Shown: positions 56,190 through 64,000 of the stretch, in pieces
How positions within the stretch are numbered: position 1 is the stretch's first letter
How the letters are laid out: each line of letters opens with the position of its first letter
Assembly: GCF_034424625.1 (NCBI RefSeq)
Contig: NZ_CP139976.1
Span: forward strand, 4,650,001 to 4,714,000
Length of the DNA: 64,000 nt
Direction of reading: 5' to 3'
Source: Janthinobacterium lividum
GTDB taxonomy: Bacteria; Pseudomonadota; Gammaproteobacteria; Burkholderiales; Burkholderiaceae_D
Notes under the pieces: generated by a model
The model's database searches: none
The model's input: the letters and a program-made list of their open reading frames with translations, nothing else
Told to the model about the DNA's origin: nothing
Translations under genes and position numbers: made by a program

Positions 56190-58292
56190 TTACTTAGCGG
56201 GCCAGAATGGCAGGAAATAGATCAGGAAGCCCAGCACGCCCAGGATCATCACGAATGCATAGTGATAGATGTAGCCGGTCTGCAGCACTCGCGACAGCGA
56301 GGACAGCCAGGCGACGACCTTGGCGCTACCGTTGACCAGCAGGCCATCGATCAGCTTCTTGTCACCGAAGTTCCACAGGCCATTACCCAGCAAGCGGGCA
56401 CCGCCGGCGAACACGACTTCATTGAACTTGTCCATGTAGTACTTGTTGTCCAGCAGGGTGTGGATCGCGTGGAACTTGGCAAAGAACCAGGCCGGTACAC
56501 GCGGGTTGACCATGTAGCAGTAGTAGGCTGCCACCACGCCGGACAATGCCAGCCAGAACGGTGCCGTCGACAGGCCGTGGATCGCCATCGCCATTGCGCC
56601 GTGGAATTCATGCGACAACTCTTCCATTGCTGGATGGTTTTCGCCCACAAAAATCACGCCCTTGAAGAAATCGCCATGCAGCATCGGGCCGATCGTCAGG
56701 TAGCCGATGATCAGCGAAGGAATCGCCAGCATCACCAGCGGGAACCATACGACGAATGGGGACTCGTGCGGCTTCTGGCCAGGTTCCAGACCGTGGTGCG
56801 CGTGGTCGTCTTCCTCTTCTTCATGACCGTGGTCGTCATGCGCATCGCCGTGCGCGCCATGGGCCGCTTTCGGTGCGTGATGGTCGTCATGGCCATGCGC
56901 ATGCGCCTGGCCGAAACGTTCCTTGCCATGGAAGACGAGGAAATACATGCGGAACGAGTAGAAGGCGGTGACAAACACGCCAGCCAGCACGGCGAACTGG
57001 GCAAAGCCAGCACCCCAGATGTGCGTCGCTTCGACGGCTTCGATGATGCTGTCTTTCGAGTAGAAACCGGAGAACAGCGGCGTGCCGATCAGGGCCAGCG
57101 AACCGATCAGGGAAGTGATCCAGGTGATCGGCATGTATTTGCGCAGGCCGCCCATGTTGCGGATATCCTGGTCGTGGTGCATGCCGATGATGACGGAACC
57201 GGCGCCCAAGAACAGCAGTGCCTTGAAGAATGCGTGCGTCATCAGGTGGAACACGGCCACGGAGTATGCGGACGAACCCAGCGCCACGGTCATGTAACCG
57301 AGCTGCGACAGCGTCGAGTAAGCGACGACGCGCTTGATGTCGTTCTGGATGATGCCCAGGAAGCCCATGAACAGCGCCGTGATGGAGCCGATCACCAGGA
57401 TGAAGGACAGTGCCGTGTCGGACAGTTCGAACAGCGGCGACATGCGCGAAACCATGAAGATACCGGCCGTCACCATCGTCGCGGCATGAATCAGCGCCGA
57501 GATCGGGGTAGGACCTTCCATCGAATCAGGCAGCCACACGTGCAGCGGGAACTGCGCCGACTTGCCCATCGCGCCGATGAACAGGCAGATGCAGGCAACG
57601 GTCAGCAGGGCCCAGTCGGTACCTGGCAAGCTCAGCAGCGCCAGTTCGTCTTTCTTGGCAAACACTTCCTGGTAGTTCATGGTGCCGGCGTAGGCCAGCA
57701 ACAGGCCGATGCCGAGGATGAAGCCGAAGTCGCCCACGCGGTTGACGAGGAAAGCCTTCATGTTGGCCACGATGGCCGTCGGACGCTGGTACCAGAAACC
57801 GATCAGGAGGTAGGAAACCAGGCCCACGGCTTCCCAACCGAAGAACAGTTGCAGGAAGTTGTTGGCCATGACCAGCATCAGCATCGAGAACGTGAACAGC
57901 GAGATGTAGGCGAAGAAGCGGTTGTAGCCTTCGTCGTCCTTCATGTAGCCGATCGTGTAGATGTGCACCATCAGGGAGACGAAGGTGACCACGCACATCA
58001 TCATCGCCGACAGCGAATCGATCTGGAAGCCCACTTCCATCTTCAGGGTGCCGATCGTCATCCAGTTATAGATCGTGCCATTGAATGTCGCGCCATCCAT
58101 CACTGCCAGCAGTGTCTGCACGGACAGGATGAACGCAATCAGTACGCCCAGGATCGTCGCGGTATGCGACGTCTTGCGTCCGACCAAATTACCCAGGAAC
58201 TGGGTGCCAAGCAAACCTGCAATCGCGGCACCGGCCAGCGGCGCCAGCGGTACGGCAAGAAGGAGGTTAGGGTTGAGGAGTTGCCCCGCCAT
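56190..58292 (-). CDS. nuoL: NADH-quinone oxidoreductase subunit L
   Basis: 700 residues, longer than typical NuoL of about 615. LFFGWEAVGLVSYLLIGFW, SAQFPLHVWLPDSMEGPTP and VVAYSTLSQLGYM are the proton-channel motifs; the C-terminal lateral helix and last membrane anchor (HYAFVMILGVLGFLIYFLPF) follow. The additional length is mainly a His/Asp/Glu-rich loop at about residues 461-509. NuoL is the distal antiporter-like proton channel of complex I. 46 bases separate it from nuoK. Confidence 0.97.
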   Translation of the reverse strand: MAGQLLNPNLLLAVPLAPLAGAAIAGLLGTQFLGNLVGRKTSHTATILGVLIAFILSVQTLLAVMDGATFNGTIYNWMTIGTLKMEVGFQIDSLSAMMMCVVTFVSLMVHIYTIGYMKDDEGYNRFFAYISLFTFSMLMLVMANNFLQLFFGWEAVGLVSYLLIGFWYQRPTAIVANMKAFLVNRVGDFGFILGIGLLLAYAGTMNYQEVFAKKDELALLSLPGTDWALLTVACICLFIGAMGKSAQFPLHVWLPDSMEGPTPISALIHAATMVTAGIFMVSRMSPLFELSDTALSFILVIGSITALFMGFLGIIQNDIKRVVAYSTLSQLGYMTVALGSSAYSVAVFHLMTHAFFKALLFLGAGSVIIGMHHDQDIRNMGGLRKYMPITWITSLIGSLALIGTPLFSGFYSKDSIIEAVEATHIWGAGFAQFAVLAGVFVTAFYSFRMYFLVFHGKERFGQAHAHGHDDHHAPKAAHGAHGDAHDDHGHEEEEDDHAHHGLEPGQKPHESPFVVWFPLVMLAIPSLIIGYLTIGPMLHGDFFKGVIFVGENHPAMEELSHEFHGAMAMAIHGLSTAPFWLALSGVVAAYYCYMVNPRVPAWFFAKFHAIHTLLDNKYYMDKFNEVVFAGGARLLGNGLWNFGDKKLIDGLLVNGSAKVVAWLSSLSRVLQTGYIYHYAFVMILGVLGFLIYFLPFWPAK

Positions 58293-58338
58293 GATGAACC
58301 TTAATCGTTATTATTCGAGAGATCGAGTCTGAAAAACA

Positions 58339-58647
58339 TCAGCCTTTGAGGCTGTCCAGGTCTTCGACGTTGATGGTATCCAGATTACGGAACATCACCA
58401 CCAGAATAGCCAGACCGATAGCCGACTCAGCGGCGGCAACCGTCAGGATGAAGAAAACGAAGATCTGACCGGCCGCGTCGCCCATGAAATGGGAGAACGC
58501 GATGAAATTCATATTCACCGCCAGCAACATCAATTCGATTGCCATCAGCAATACGATGATGTTCTTGCGGTTCAGGAAAATACCGACGATCGAGATTGCG
58601 AACAGGATCGCGCCCAGGACCAGAAAATGTGTGAGCGATAATGTCAT
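58339..58647 (-). CDS. nuoK: NADH-quinone oxidoreductase subunit K
   Basis: 102 residues, three helices. [16 protein letters not shown] carries the conserved Glu of helix 2, and [19 protein letters not shown] that of helix 3; both lie on the E-channel of complex I. Its ATG overlaps the nuoJ stop by 4 bp, so the two are translationally coupled. Confidence 0.97.
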   Translation of the reverse strand: MTLSLTHFLVLGAILFAISIVGIFLNRKNIIVLLMAIELMLLAVNMNFIAFSHFMGDAAGQIFVFFILTVAAAESAIGLAILVVMFRNLDTINVEDLDSLKG

Positions 58648-59276
58648 GGTGCCTCCTTAACTTCCGGCTCAGCCGCAGGACGCTCGACGACCGCGTCCAT
58701 CTTGATGATCTTCAGGCGGTCGTTGCGCTTGACGCGCACGGCATCGCCCGGAGCAAAATGCTTGGTATCCTTGCGTTTGCGCAGGGTCAGTGCGACCGCG
58801 GCAACGATGGCCACCAGCAGCACGACGGCAGCGATCTCGAAGGCGAATACATATTTCGTGTAGATCAGCAGGCCCAGTTCCTTGGTGCCGCCCAGGTTGA
58901 CGTTGACCGGAGCGATGCTAGGCGCAAAGTTGCGGAAACCGTGCCACAGGACAGCGGCCATTTCCAGCACGATGATCACGCCCACCGTCACGGACAGTGG
59001 CAGATAGCCCCAGAAACCTTCGCGCATGCGGTCGATATTGATATCGAGCATCATGACCACGAAGAGGAACAGCACCATCACGGCGCCGACATACACCAAT
59101 ACCAGCACGATGGCCAGGAATTCAGCTTGCAGCAGCATCCAGATGCCCGCTGCGGAAAAGAAGGACAGTACCAGGAACAGTACTGCGTGGACCGGATTAC
59201 GGGCCGTGATGACGCGCGTCGCTGCCAGAATCAAGATCAGCGCGAAGGCGTAAAACAAAATTGTTTTAAAGTCCAT
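58644..59276 (-). CDS. nuoJ: NADH-quinone oxidoreductase subunit J
   Basis: 210 residues, five helices followed by a charged C-terminal tail (about 155-210). [25 protein letters not shown] (two parts) and [19 protein letters not shown] are the conserved NuoJ helices that include the pi-bulge region of helix 3. Part of the membrane arm near the quinone chamber. It overlaps nuoK by 4 bp; 66 non-coding bases separate it from nuoI. Confidence 0.96.
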   Translation of the reverse strand: MDFKTILFYAFALILILAATRVITARNPVHAVLFLVLSFFSAAGIWMLLQAEFLAIVLVLVYVGAVMVLFLFVVMMLDINIDRMREGFWGYLPLSVTVGVIIVLEMAAVLWHGFRNFAPSIAPVNVNLGGTKELGLLIYTKYVFAFEIAAVVLLVAIVAAVALTLRKRKDTKHFAPGDAVRVKRNDRLKIIKMDAVVERPAAEPEVKEAP

Positions 59277-59342
59277 AAAAAACCCAATAGACGTACAGAT
59301 GAACGAGGGGCGCGCCGCAGCTGGTCAGCTGCGGCGCATCCA

Positions 59343-59831
59343 TCAGCGATAAGGTGCGTCGGCGGCGCGCGCAGCGGCGATGTCATTTTCATAACGATCA
59401 CCCACGGCCAGCAACATCTCTTTCGTGTAATACAAATCCCCGCGTTTCTCGCCGTGGTATTCCAGGATTTGCGTCTCGACGATCGAATCGACCGGGCAGG
59501 ACTCTTCGCAGAAACCGCAGAAGATGCACTTGGTCAAGTCAATATCGTAACGCGTGGTGCGGCGCGAGCCGTCGTCACGCTGTTCCGATTCGATCGTGAT
59601 GGCCATCGCCGGGCAAACCGCTTCGCACAGTTTGCAGGCGATGCAACGTTCCTCGCCGTTCGGGTAGCGGCGCAGCGCGTGCAAGCCACGGAAACGCGGC
59701 GAGATCGGTGTCTTCTCTTCCGGGAATTGCACCGTGATCTTGCGCGAAAACATGTACTTGCCTGTCAACGCCATGCCCTTGATCAGCTCGCCTAACAAGA
59801 GGCTGCTGAAGAAATCTTTTACCTTATCCAT
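59343..59831 (-). CDS. nuoI: NADH-quinone oxidoreductase subunit I
   Basis: 162 residues from the ATG at 59831, the normal family start ([16 protein letters not shown]); an in-frame extension would overlap nuoH. Two 4Fe-4S motifs, [12 protein letters not shown] and [12 protein letters not shown], bind clusters N6a and N6b, which pass electrons toward the quinone site. Peripheral arm subunit of complex I. Confidence 0.97.
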   Translation of the reverse strand: MDKVKDFFSSLLLGELIKGMALTGKYMFSRKITVQFPEEKTPISPRFRGLHALRRYPNGEERCIACKLCEAVCPAMAITIESEQRDDGSRRTTRYDIDLTKCIFCGFCEESCPVDSIVETQILEYHGEKRGDLYYTKEMLLAVGDRYENDIAAARAADAPYR

Positions 59832-59845
59832 TCGTATGCACTCTC

Positions 59846-60928
59846 TTACTTCCAAATATTCCAGGATGTCTGCATCCAGGCAGCGACGAAGACCAGGTAG
59901 ACCAGCGTCAACGGGATAAACACTTTCCAGCCGAGGCGCATGATCTGGTCATAACGGTAGCGTGGGAAAGTACCGCGCACCCAGATAAACACCGACACGA
60001 TGAAGAAGGTCTTGGCGAACAGCCAGAAGAAGCCGCCGAAACCACCCCAGAACTCAAGGAAAGCAAATGGTGCGGACCAGCCACCGAGGAACATGATCGA
60101 AGCCAGTGCACCGATCAGTATCATGTTGGCGTATTCGGCCAGCATGAACATGGCGTAGGCCATGCCCGAATATTCAACCATGTGGCCGGCGACGATTTCC
60201 GACTCGCCTTCGACGACGTCGAACGGGTGACGGTTGGCTTCAGCCAGGCCCGACACCAGGTAGATGACGAACATCGGCAGCAGCGGCAGCCAGTTCCACG
60301 ACAGGAAGTTCACGCCCTTGTCGGCGAAGAAGCCGATTTGCTGGCCGCTGACGATGTCGATGAAGTTCAGGCTGCCCGACACCATCAGCACGATGACCAT
60401 CACGAAGCCCATCGGGATTTCATACGAAATCATCTGTGCCGAAGCGCGCATGGCGCCCATGAACGAGTACTTCGAGTTCGAGGCCCAGCCGGCGATGATG
60501 ATGCCGTAGACTTCCATCGAGGTAATCGCCAGCAGCATCAGCAAGCCTGCGTTGACGTTGGCCAGCACGGCTTGCGGACCGAACGGCACGACCGACCAGG
60601 CGGCCAGGGCCGGCATGATGGTCATGATCGGGCCGATCACGAACAGGCCCTTGGCGGCCTTGGACGGGATGATGATCTCTTTGAACAAGAGCTTCAATGC
60701 ATCGGCGATCGGCTGCAGCAAGCCCAATGGACCCACGCGGTTCGGGCCGACGCGGATCTGGATCCAGCCGATCAGCTTGCGTTCCCACAAGGTCAGGTAG
60801 GCAACCAGGCCCATCAGCGGCAGCAGCACGCACAGGATCTTGATCAGGGTCCAGAAGAACGGCCACGAGCCGCCCAGCAAATCCTGGCCGCTGCTGTTGA
60901 TGACGTTTACAAATTCAGGCAGAGCCAT
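59846..60928 (-). CDS. nuoH: NADH-quinone oxidoreductase subunit H
   Basis: 360 residues, eight to nine helices. [23 protein letters not shown] and the later [19 protein letters not shown], the most conserved segments of NuoH, form the quinone-binding chamber at the junction of the two arms. The ATG overlaps the nuoG stop by one base (TGATG). Confidence 0.97.
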   Translation of the reverse strand: MALPEFVNVINSSGQDLLGGSWPFFWTLIKILCVLLPLMGLVAYLTLWERKLIGWIQIRVGPNRVGPLGLLQPIADALKLLFKEIIIPSKAAKGLFVIGPIMTIMPALAAWSVVPFGPQAVLANVNAGLLMLLAITSMEVYGIIIAGWASNSKYSFMGAMRASAQMISYEIPMGFVMVIVLMVSGSLNFIDIVSGQQIGFFADKGVNFLSWNWLPLLPMFVIYLVSGLAEANRHPFDVVEGESEIVAGHMVEYSGMAYAMFMLAEYANMILIGALASIMFLGGWSAPFAFLEFWGGFGGFFWLFAKTFFIVSVFIWVRGTFPRYRYDQIMRLGWKVFIPLTLVYLVFVAAWMQTSWNIWK

Positions 60929-63261
60929 CAGATTTTCCCCTCTGCTGTTTCAACTGTGATGTCACCGAACATGCCGCCCAGGCTAGCCGTCGAGGCATGC
61001 GCCGCCGACACTTTCACCACATTGGCTGGCAGGCCGGCATGGAGTGCCGCCACCAGGATGGCGCTGCCGGAGCCTTGCGCCACTTTGACCTTGTCGCCCG
61101 CCTTGATGCCCAGCTTGTCAGCCAGCGCCAGGGACAGGTGCGCTTGCGGTGCGGCGCCATCGACCGTGCGCAGCAGCGGTTCGGAGCGGCGCACGAGCGC
61201 GTCGGCGAAGTAGATCGGCACGTCGGCGATGCGTTGCAGCGCAGGCGAAGCCGGTGCGTAGCTTGCCGCTTCCGGCGCGTTTTTCGCGATGTTGTTCAGC
61301 TGTGCCGACAGATCGGTCACGCCTGCGCCAAACGCTTCGTCGCGGATCGCTTCGGAAGTGTCGTAGTCGAAACCGGCCAGGCCCAGGATGTTGCCCAGGA
61401 CGCGCAGCACTTTCCAGGCTGGACGGGTTTCCGCCAGCGGTTTCACGGTGCCGTTGAAGCTTTGCGCGCGGCCTTCGCAGTTCACGAAGGTGCCCGAGGT
61501 TTCAGCGAACGGAGCGATCGGCAGCAAGACATCGGCGTAATCCATGCCGTGCTTGAAGGCCGACATCGCCACGACCATGTCGGCGCCATCCAGGGCGGCG
61601 CGGGCCGCTTGCGGGTTGGCGGCGTCGAGTTCCGGCTCGGCGTGCAGCAGCACGTAGGCTTTTTTCGGCGCGGCAAAGGCAGCTTGCACATTGGCGCGCG
61701 GCTTGGCGACCAGGTGCGCGCCAACCGTGTTGGCCGCTTCCGTCAGGTAGCCGAGCTTGGCGCCCGTCTGTTCGGCGATCCATTGCGCGGCAGCATGCAA
61801 TTGCGACGCTTGCGGGTGTTGCGTTGCCGCGTTACCCAGCAGTACGGCGCCGTGGTCGCCAGCCATCAGGCTGGCGGCGATGGCGACAGCCACGTCCGAA
61901 GCGGCGATCGCTTCAAAACCGGCCGGCGCGGCGATTTCTTTGGCTTTGGCAACGGCGACGACCACTTCCGACAAGGCCGCCAGCCAATCGCCAGGCGCGA
62001 CGATCATCTTGTTGGCGATGGTGATCAACTGGTCATCGTCGGAGGCGTGCAGGATCGACAGCTTGGCGCCGCCCTTGACGGACGCGCGCAAACGCGTGGC
62101 CAGCAATGGGTGGTCCTTGCGCAGGAACGAGCCGATGACGAAGGCGCGCTTGATCTGGCCAAATTCGTTGATCGGCATGCCCAGCCATGGCTTGACGCCG
62201 GCGTCCAGTGCGAAGTCGGTCTGGCGCAGGCGGAAGTCGACGTGCTCGGAACCGAGACCGTTGACCACTTTTTGCAGCAGTACCAGCTCTTCGACGGTCG
62301 AATGCGGCGTTGCCAGCGCGGCGATGGCGTCAGCGCCATGCTCGTGCTTGATGTTTTTCAGGCCGTGCGCCACGTATTCCAGCGCCGTTTGCCAATCGAC
62401 TTCTTTCCACTCGTTGCCTTGTTTCAGCATCGGGGACATCAGGCGTTCGGCGCTGTCCAGCGCTTCATACGAGAAACGGTCCTTGTCCGAGATCCAGCAC
62501 TCGTTGACGGCTTCGTTTTCCAGAGGCAATACGCGCTTGACCTTGCCAGCTTTCACTTGCACGATCAGGTTCGCGCCCAGGCCGTCATGCGGGCTGACCG
62601 ATTTGCGGCGCGACAGTTCCCACGTACGGGCGCTGTAGCGGAACGGCTTCGAGGTCAGTGCGCCGACCGGGCACAGGTCGATCATGTTGCCCGACAGTTC
62701 GGAGTCGACCGTCTGGCCGACGAAGGACACGATTTCCGAGTGTTCGCCGCGGCCGATCATGCCCAGCTCCATCACGCCAGCCACTTCCTGGCCAAAGCGT
62801 ACGCAGCGGGTGCACTGGATGCAGCGCGACATCTCTTGCATGGACACCAGCGGACCGGCTTCCTTCGGCTGCACGACGCGCTTGTCTTCCTTGTAGCGCG
62901 ATTCGCTCTTGCCGTAACCCACGGCCAAGTCTTGCAACTGGCATTCGCCGCCCTGATCGCAGATAGGGCAATCGAGCGGGTGGTTAATCAGCAAGAATTC
63001 CATCACCGACTTTTGCGCCTGCACAGCTTTATCGCTGGCGGAGCGCACGATCATGCCGGCACTGACCGGGGTCGCACAAGCGGGCAAAGGCTTGGGCGCC
63101 TTTTCCACTTCGACCAGGCACATGCGGCAGTTCGCTGCGATCGACAATTTCTTGTGATAGCAGAAGTGCGGAATGTAGGTTCCCAATTTGTTGGCGGCGT
63201 CCATCACCATGCTACCAGCAGGGACTTCGACTTTTTTGCCGTCTATTTCGATTTCAACCAT
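60928..63261 (-). CDS. nuoG: NADH-quinone oxidoreductase subunit G
   Basis: 777 residues. The N-terminal ferredoxin-like part binds the 2Fe-2S cluster ([20 protein letters not shown]), followed by the His-ligated 4Fe-4S site ([14 protein letters not shown]) and [16 protein letters not shown] for the next cluster. The remaining 500 residues form a molybdopterin-oxidoreductase-like domain without cofactor. It belongs to the electron-input module of complex I. 22 bases separate it from nuoF. Confidence 0.97.
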   Translation of the reverse strand: MVEIEIDGKKVEVPAGSMVMDAANKLGTYIPHFCYHKKLSIAANCRMCLVEVEKAPKPLPACATPVSAGMIVRSASDKAVQAQKSVMEFLLINHPLDCPICDQGGECQLQDLAVGYGKSESRYKEDKRVVQPKEAGPLVSMQEMSRCIQCTRCVRFGQEVAGVMELGMIGRGEHSEIVSFVGQTVDSELSGNMIDLCPVGALTSKPFRYSARTWELSRRKSVSPHDGLGANLIVQVKAGKVKRVLPLENEAVNECWISDKDRFSYEALDSAERLMSPMLKQGNEWKEVDWQTALEYVAHGLKNIKHEHGADAIAALATPHSTVEELVLLQKVVNGLGSEHVDFRLRQTDFALDAGVKPWLGMPINEFGQIKRAFVIGSFLRKDHPLLATRLRASVKGGAKLSILHASDDDQLITIANKMIVAPGDWLAALSEVVVAVAKAKEIAAPAGFEAIAASDVAVAIAASLMAGDHGAVLLGNAATQHPQASQLHAAAQWIAEQTGAKLGYLTEAANTVGAHLVAKPRANVQAAFAAPKKAYVLLHAEPELDAANPQAARAALDGADMVVAMSAFKHGMDYADVLLPIAPFAETSGTFVNCEGRAQSFNGTVKPLAETRPAWKVLRVLGNILGLAGFDYDTSEAIRDEAFGAGVTDLSAQLNNIAKNAPEAASYAPASPALQRIADVPIYFADALVRRSEPLLRTVDGAAPQAHLSLALADKLGIKAGDKVKVAQGSGSAILVAALHAGLPANVVKVSAAHASTASLGGMFGDITVETAEGKI

Positions 63262-63283
63262 GGTGATCGTTACCTGACGCAGC

Positions 63284-64000
63284 TTAGATATATGCGGGCA
63301 CTAAGCAATGCTTGTGCTCGATATGATATTCAAATTCTTCACGGAAATTCTTAATGAAGGCCCGTACCGGCATGGCAGCCGCATCGCCCAGCGCGCAAAT
63401 GGTGCGGCCCTGGATGTTGTCGGCGATCGAGTTGAGCATGTCCAGGTCGTCTGGACGACCCTGCCCCTGCTCGATGCGGTGCACCATGCGGTACATCCAG
63501 CCTGTGCCTTCACGGCAAGGCGTACACTGGCCGCACGATTCTTCAAAGTAGAAGTAGGACAGGCGTTCCAGCGCCTTTACCATGCAGCGTGTTTCGTCCA
63601 TCACGATGACGGCGCCCGAACCCAACATCGAACCGGCTTTCGCGATCGAGTCGTAGTCCAGGTCGGTCTGCATCATGATGTCGCCGCGGATCACCGGAGC
63701 GGACGAGCCGCCAGGGATCACGGCCTTGATCTTTTTACCACCGCGCATGCCGCCTGCCAGTTCCAGCAGGGTCGCAAACGGGGTGCCGAGCGGCACTTCG
63801 TAGTTGCCCGGTTTTTCCACGTCGCCCGAGATCGAGAAGATCTTCGAACCGCCGTTGTTCGGCTTGCCCATCGCCAGGTATTTCTCTGGACCGATGTTCA
63901 GCACGAATGGCACGGCCGCGAAGGTTTCCGTGTTGTTGATCGTCGTCGGCTTGCCGTACAGGCCAAACGAGGCAGGGAAAGGCGGCTTGAAGCGTGGCTG
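63284..64000 (-). CDS. nuoF: NADH-quinone oxidoreductase subunit F, 5' part beyond the window edge
   Basis: The C-terminal 238 residues are present; the frame runs open through base 64000, so the start lies outside. It includes GLYGKPTTINNTETFA, the SGVVIV-like strand of the FMN domain, and YFYFEESCGQCTPCREG with the Cys ligands of cluster N3, plus a last Cys in EHKHCLVPAYI. NuoF binds NADH and FMN and takes the first electrons into complex I. Transcription runs from here leftward through nuoN. Confidence 0.97.
   Translation of the reverse strand, partial: QPRFKPPFPASFGLYGKPTTINNTETFAAVPFVLNIGPEKYLAMGKPNNGGSKIFSISGDVEKPGNYEVPLGTPFATLLELAGGMRGGKKIKAVIPGGSSAPVIRGDIMMQTDLDYDSIAKAGSMLGSGAVIVMDETRCMVKALERLSYFYFEESCGQCTPCREGTGWMYRMVHRIEQGQGRPDDLDMLNSIADNIQGRTICALGDAAAMPVRAFIKNFREEFEYHIEHKHCLVPAYI

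Noticed and set aside
1..64000. Mobile element, prophage, CRISPR array or tRNA/rRNA gene
   Set aside because: No transposase, integrase, phage structural protein, long terminal repeats, spaced identical repeats or cloverleaf sequence was found on either strand.

Overview
The window is GC-rich chromosomal DNA, densely coded on both strands, from a betaproteobacterium, most likely of the family Oxalobacteraceae (Janthinobacterium, Duganella or Massilia type). This placement is inferred from the protein repertoire: a 14-subunit-type NADH dehydrogenase operon ending in nuoN plus a DUF2818 gene, a PEP-CTERM protein, a PAS-rich kinase next to a CheB-CheR fusion, and an adjacent ispD-ispF pair. I see no rRNA, tRNA, CRISPR array, transposase, integrase or phage gene. 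Both ends cut genes: pnuC at the left and nuoF at the right, both on the minus strand.

Bases 1-9700: pnuC fragment; a DUF2867 gene divergent from a TetR regulator that runs in frame into a second, unrecognised domain; a DUF4303-like gene; a secreted S46 dipeptidyl peptidase; and a signalling pair (CheB-CheR-PAS fusion overlapping a PAS histidine kinase). Bases 9800-19200: a four-gene multidrug efflux operon (adaptor, two RND pumps, outer-membrane channel), every junction overlapping by 4 bp, with inverted repeats in its promoter region. Bases 19400-32600: a mosaic of small units: GNAT, SppA, sodium:solute symporter, YeeE/YedE, two DHA1-type MFS pumps, a cysteine-less glutaredoxin-like protein, an APH(3')-like kinase, an Lrp regulator divergent from an RhtA-like exporter, and a LysR regulator divergent from an MFS pump.

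Bases 32600-44500: an EAL phosphodiesterase with degenerate GGDEF, a LysR regulator divergent from pirin and DoxX genes, a Tat-exported PhoX phosphatase behind a four-repeat Pho box array, ribA behind two hairpins, a translationally coupled trypsin-like protease and FHA membrane protein, a PEP-CTERM protein of the CCXG type and a YjbR protein. Bases 44470-52800: a TetR/MFS divergent pair with matching palindromes, a PQQ-type sugar dehydrogenase, a Cys-Gly-rich PKD-like lipoprotein, ispF, ispD, a HELRH protein and a NUDIX hydrolase. Bases 52770-64000: the nuo operon, read right to left nuoF-G-H-I-J-K-L-M-N-DUF2818, closed by a strong terminator.

Themes: export and drug efflux (one RND system, three MFS pumps, one EamA exporter, an aminoglycoside kinase homologue), local regulator/target pairs with visible operator-like repeats, and respiration plus isoprenoid precursor synthesis as core functions. 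Nothing here is a clear novel defence or mobile system. The best candidates for undescribed biology are the protease-FHA pair, the TetR-domain fusion, and the glutaredoxin-fold protein without its cysteine.
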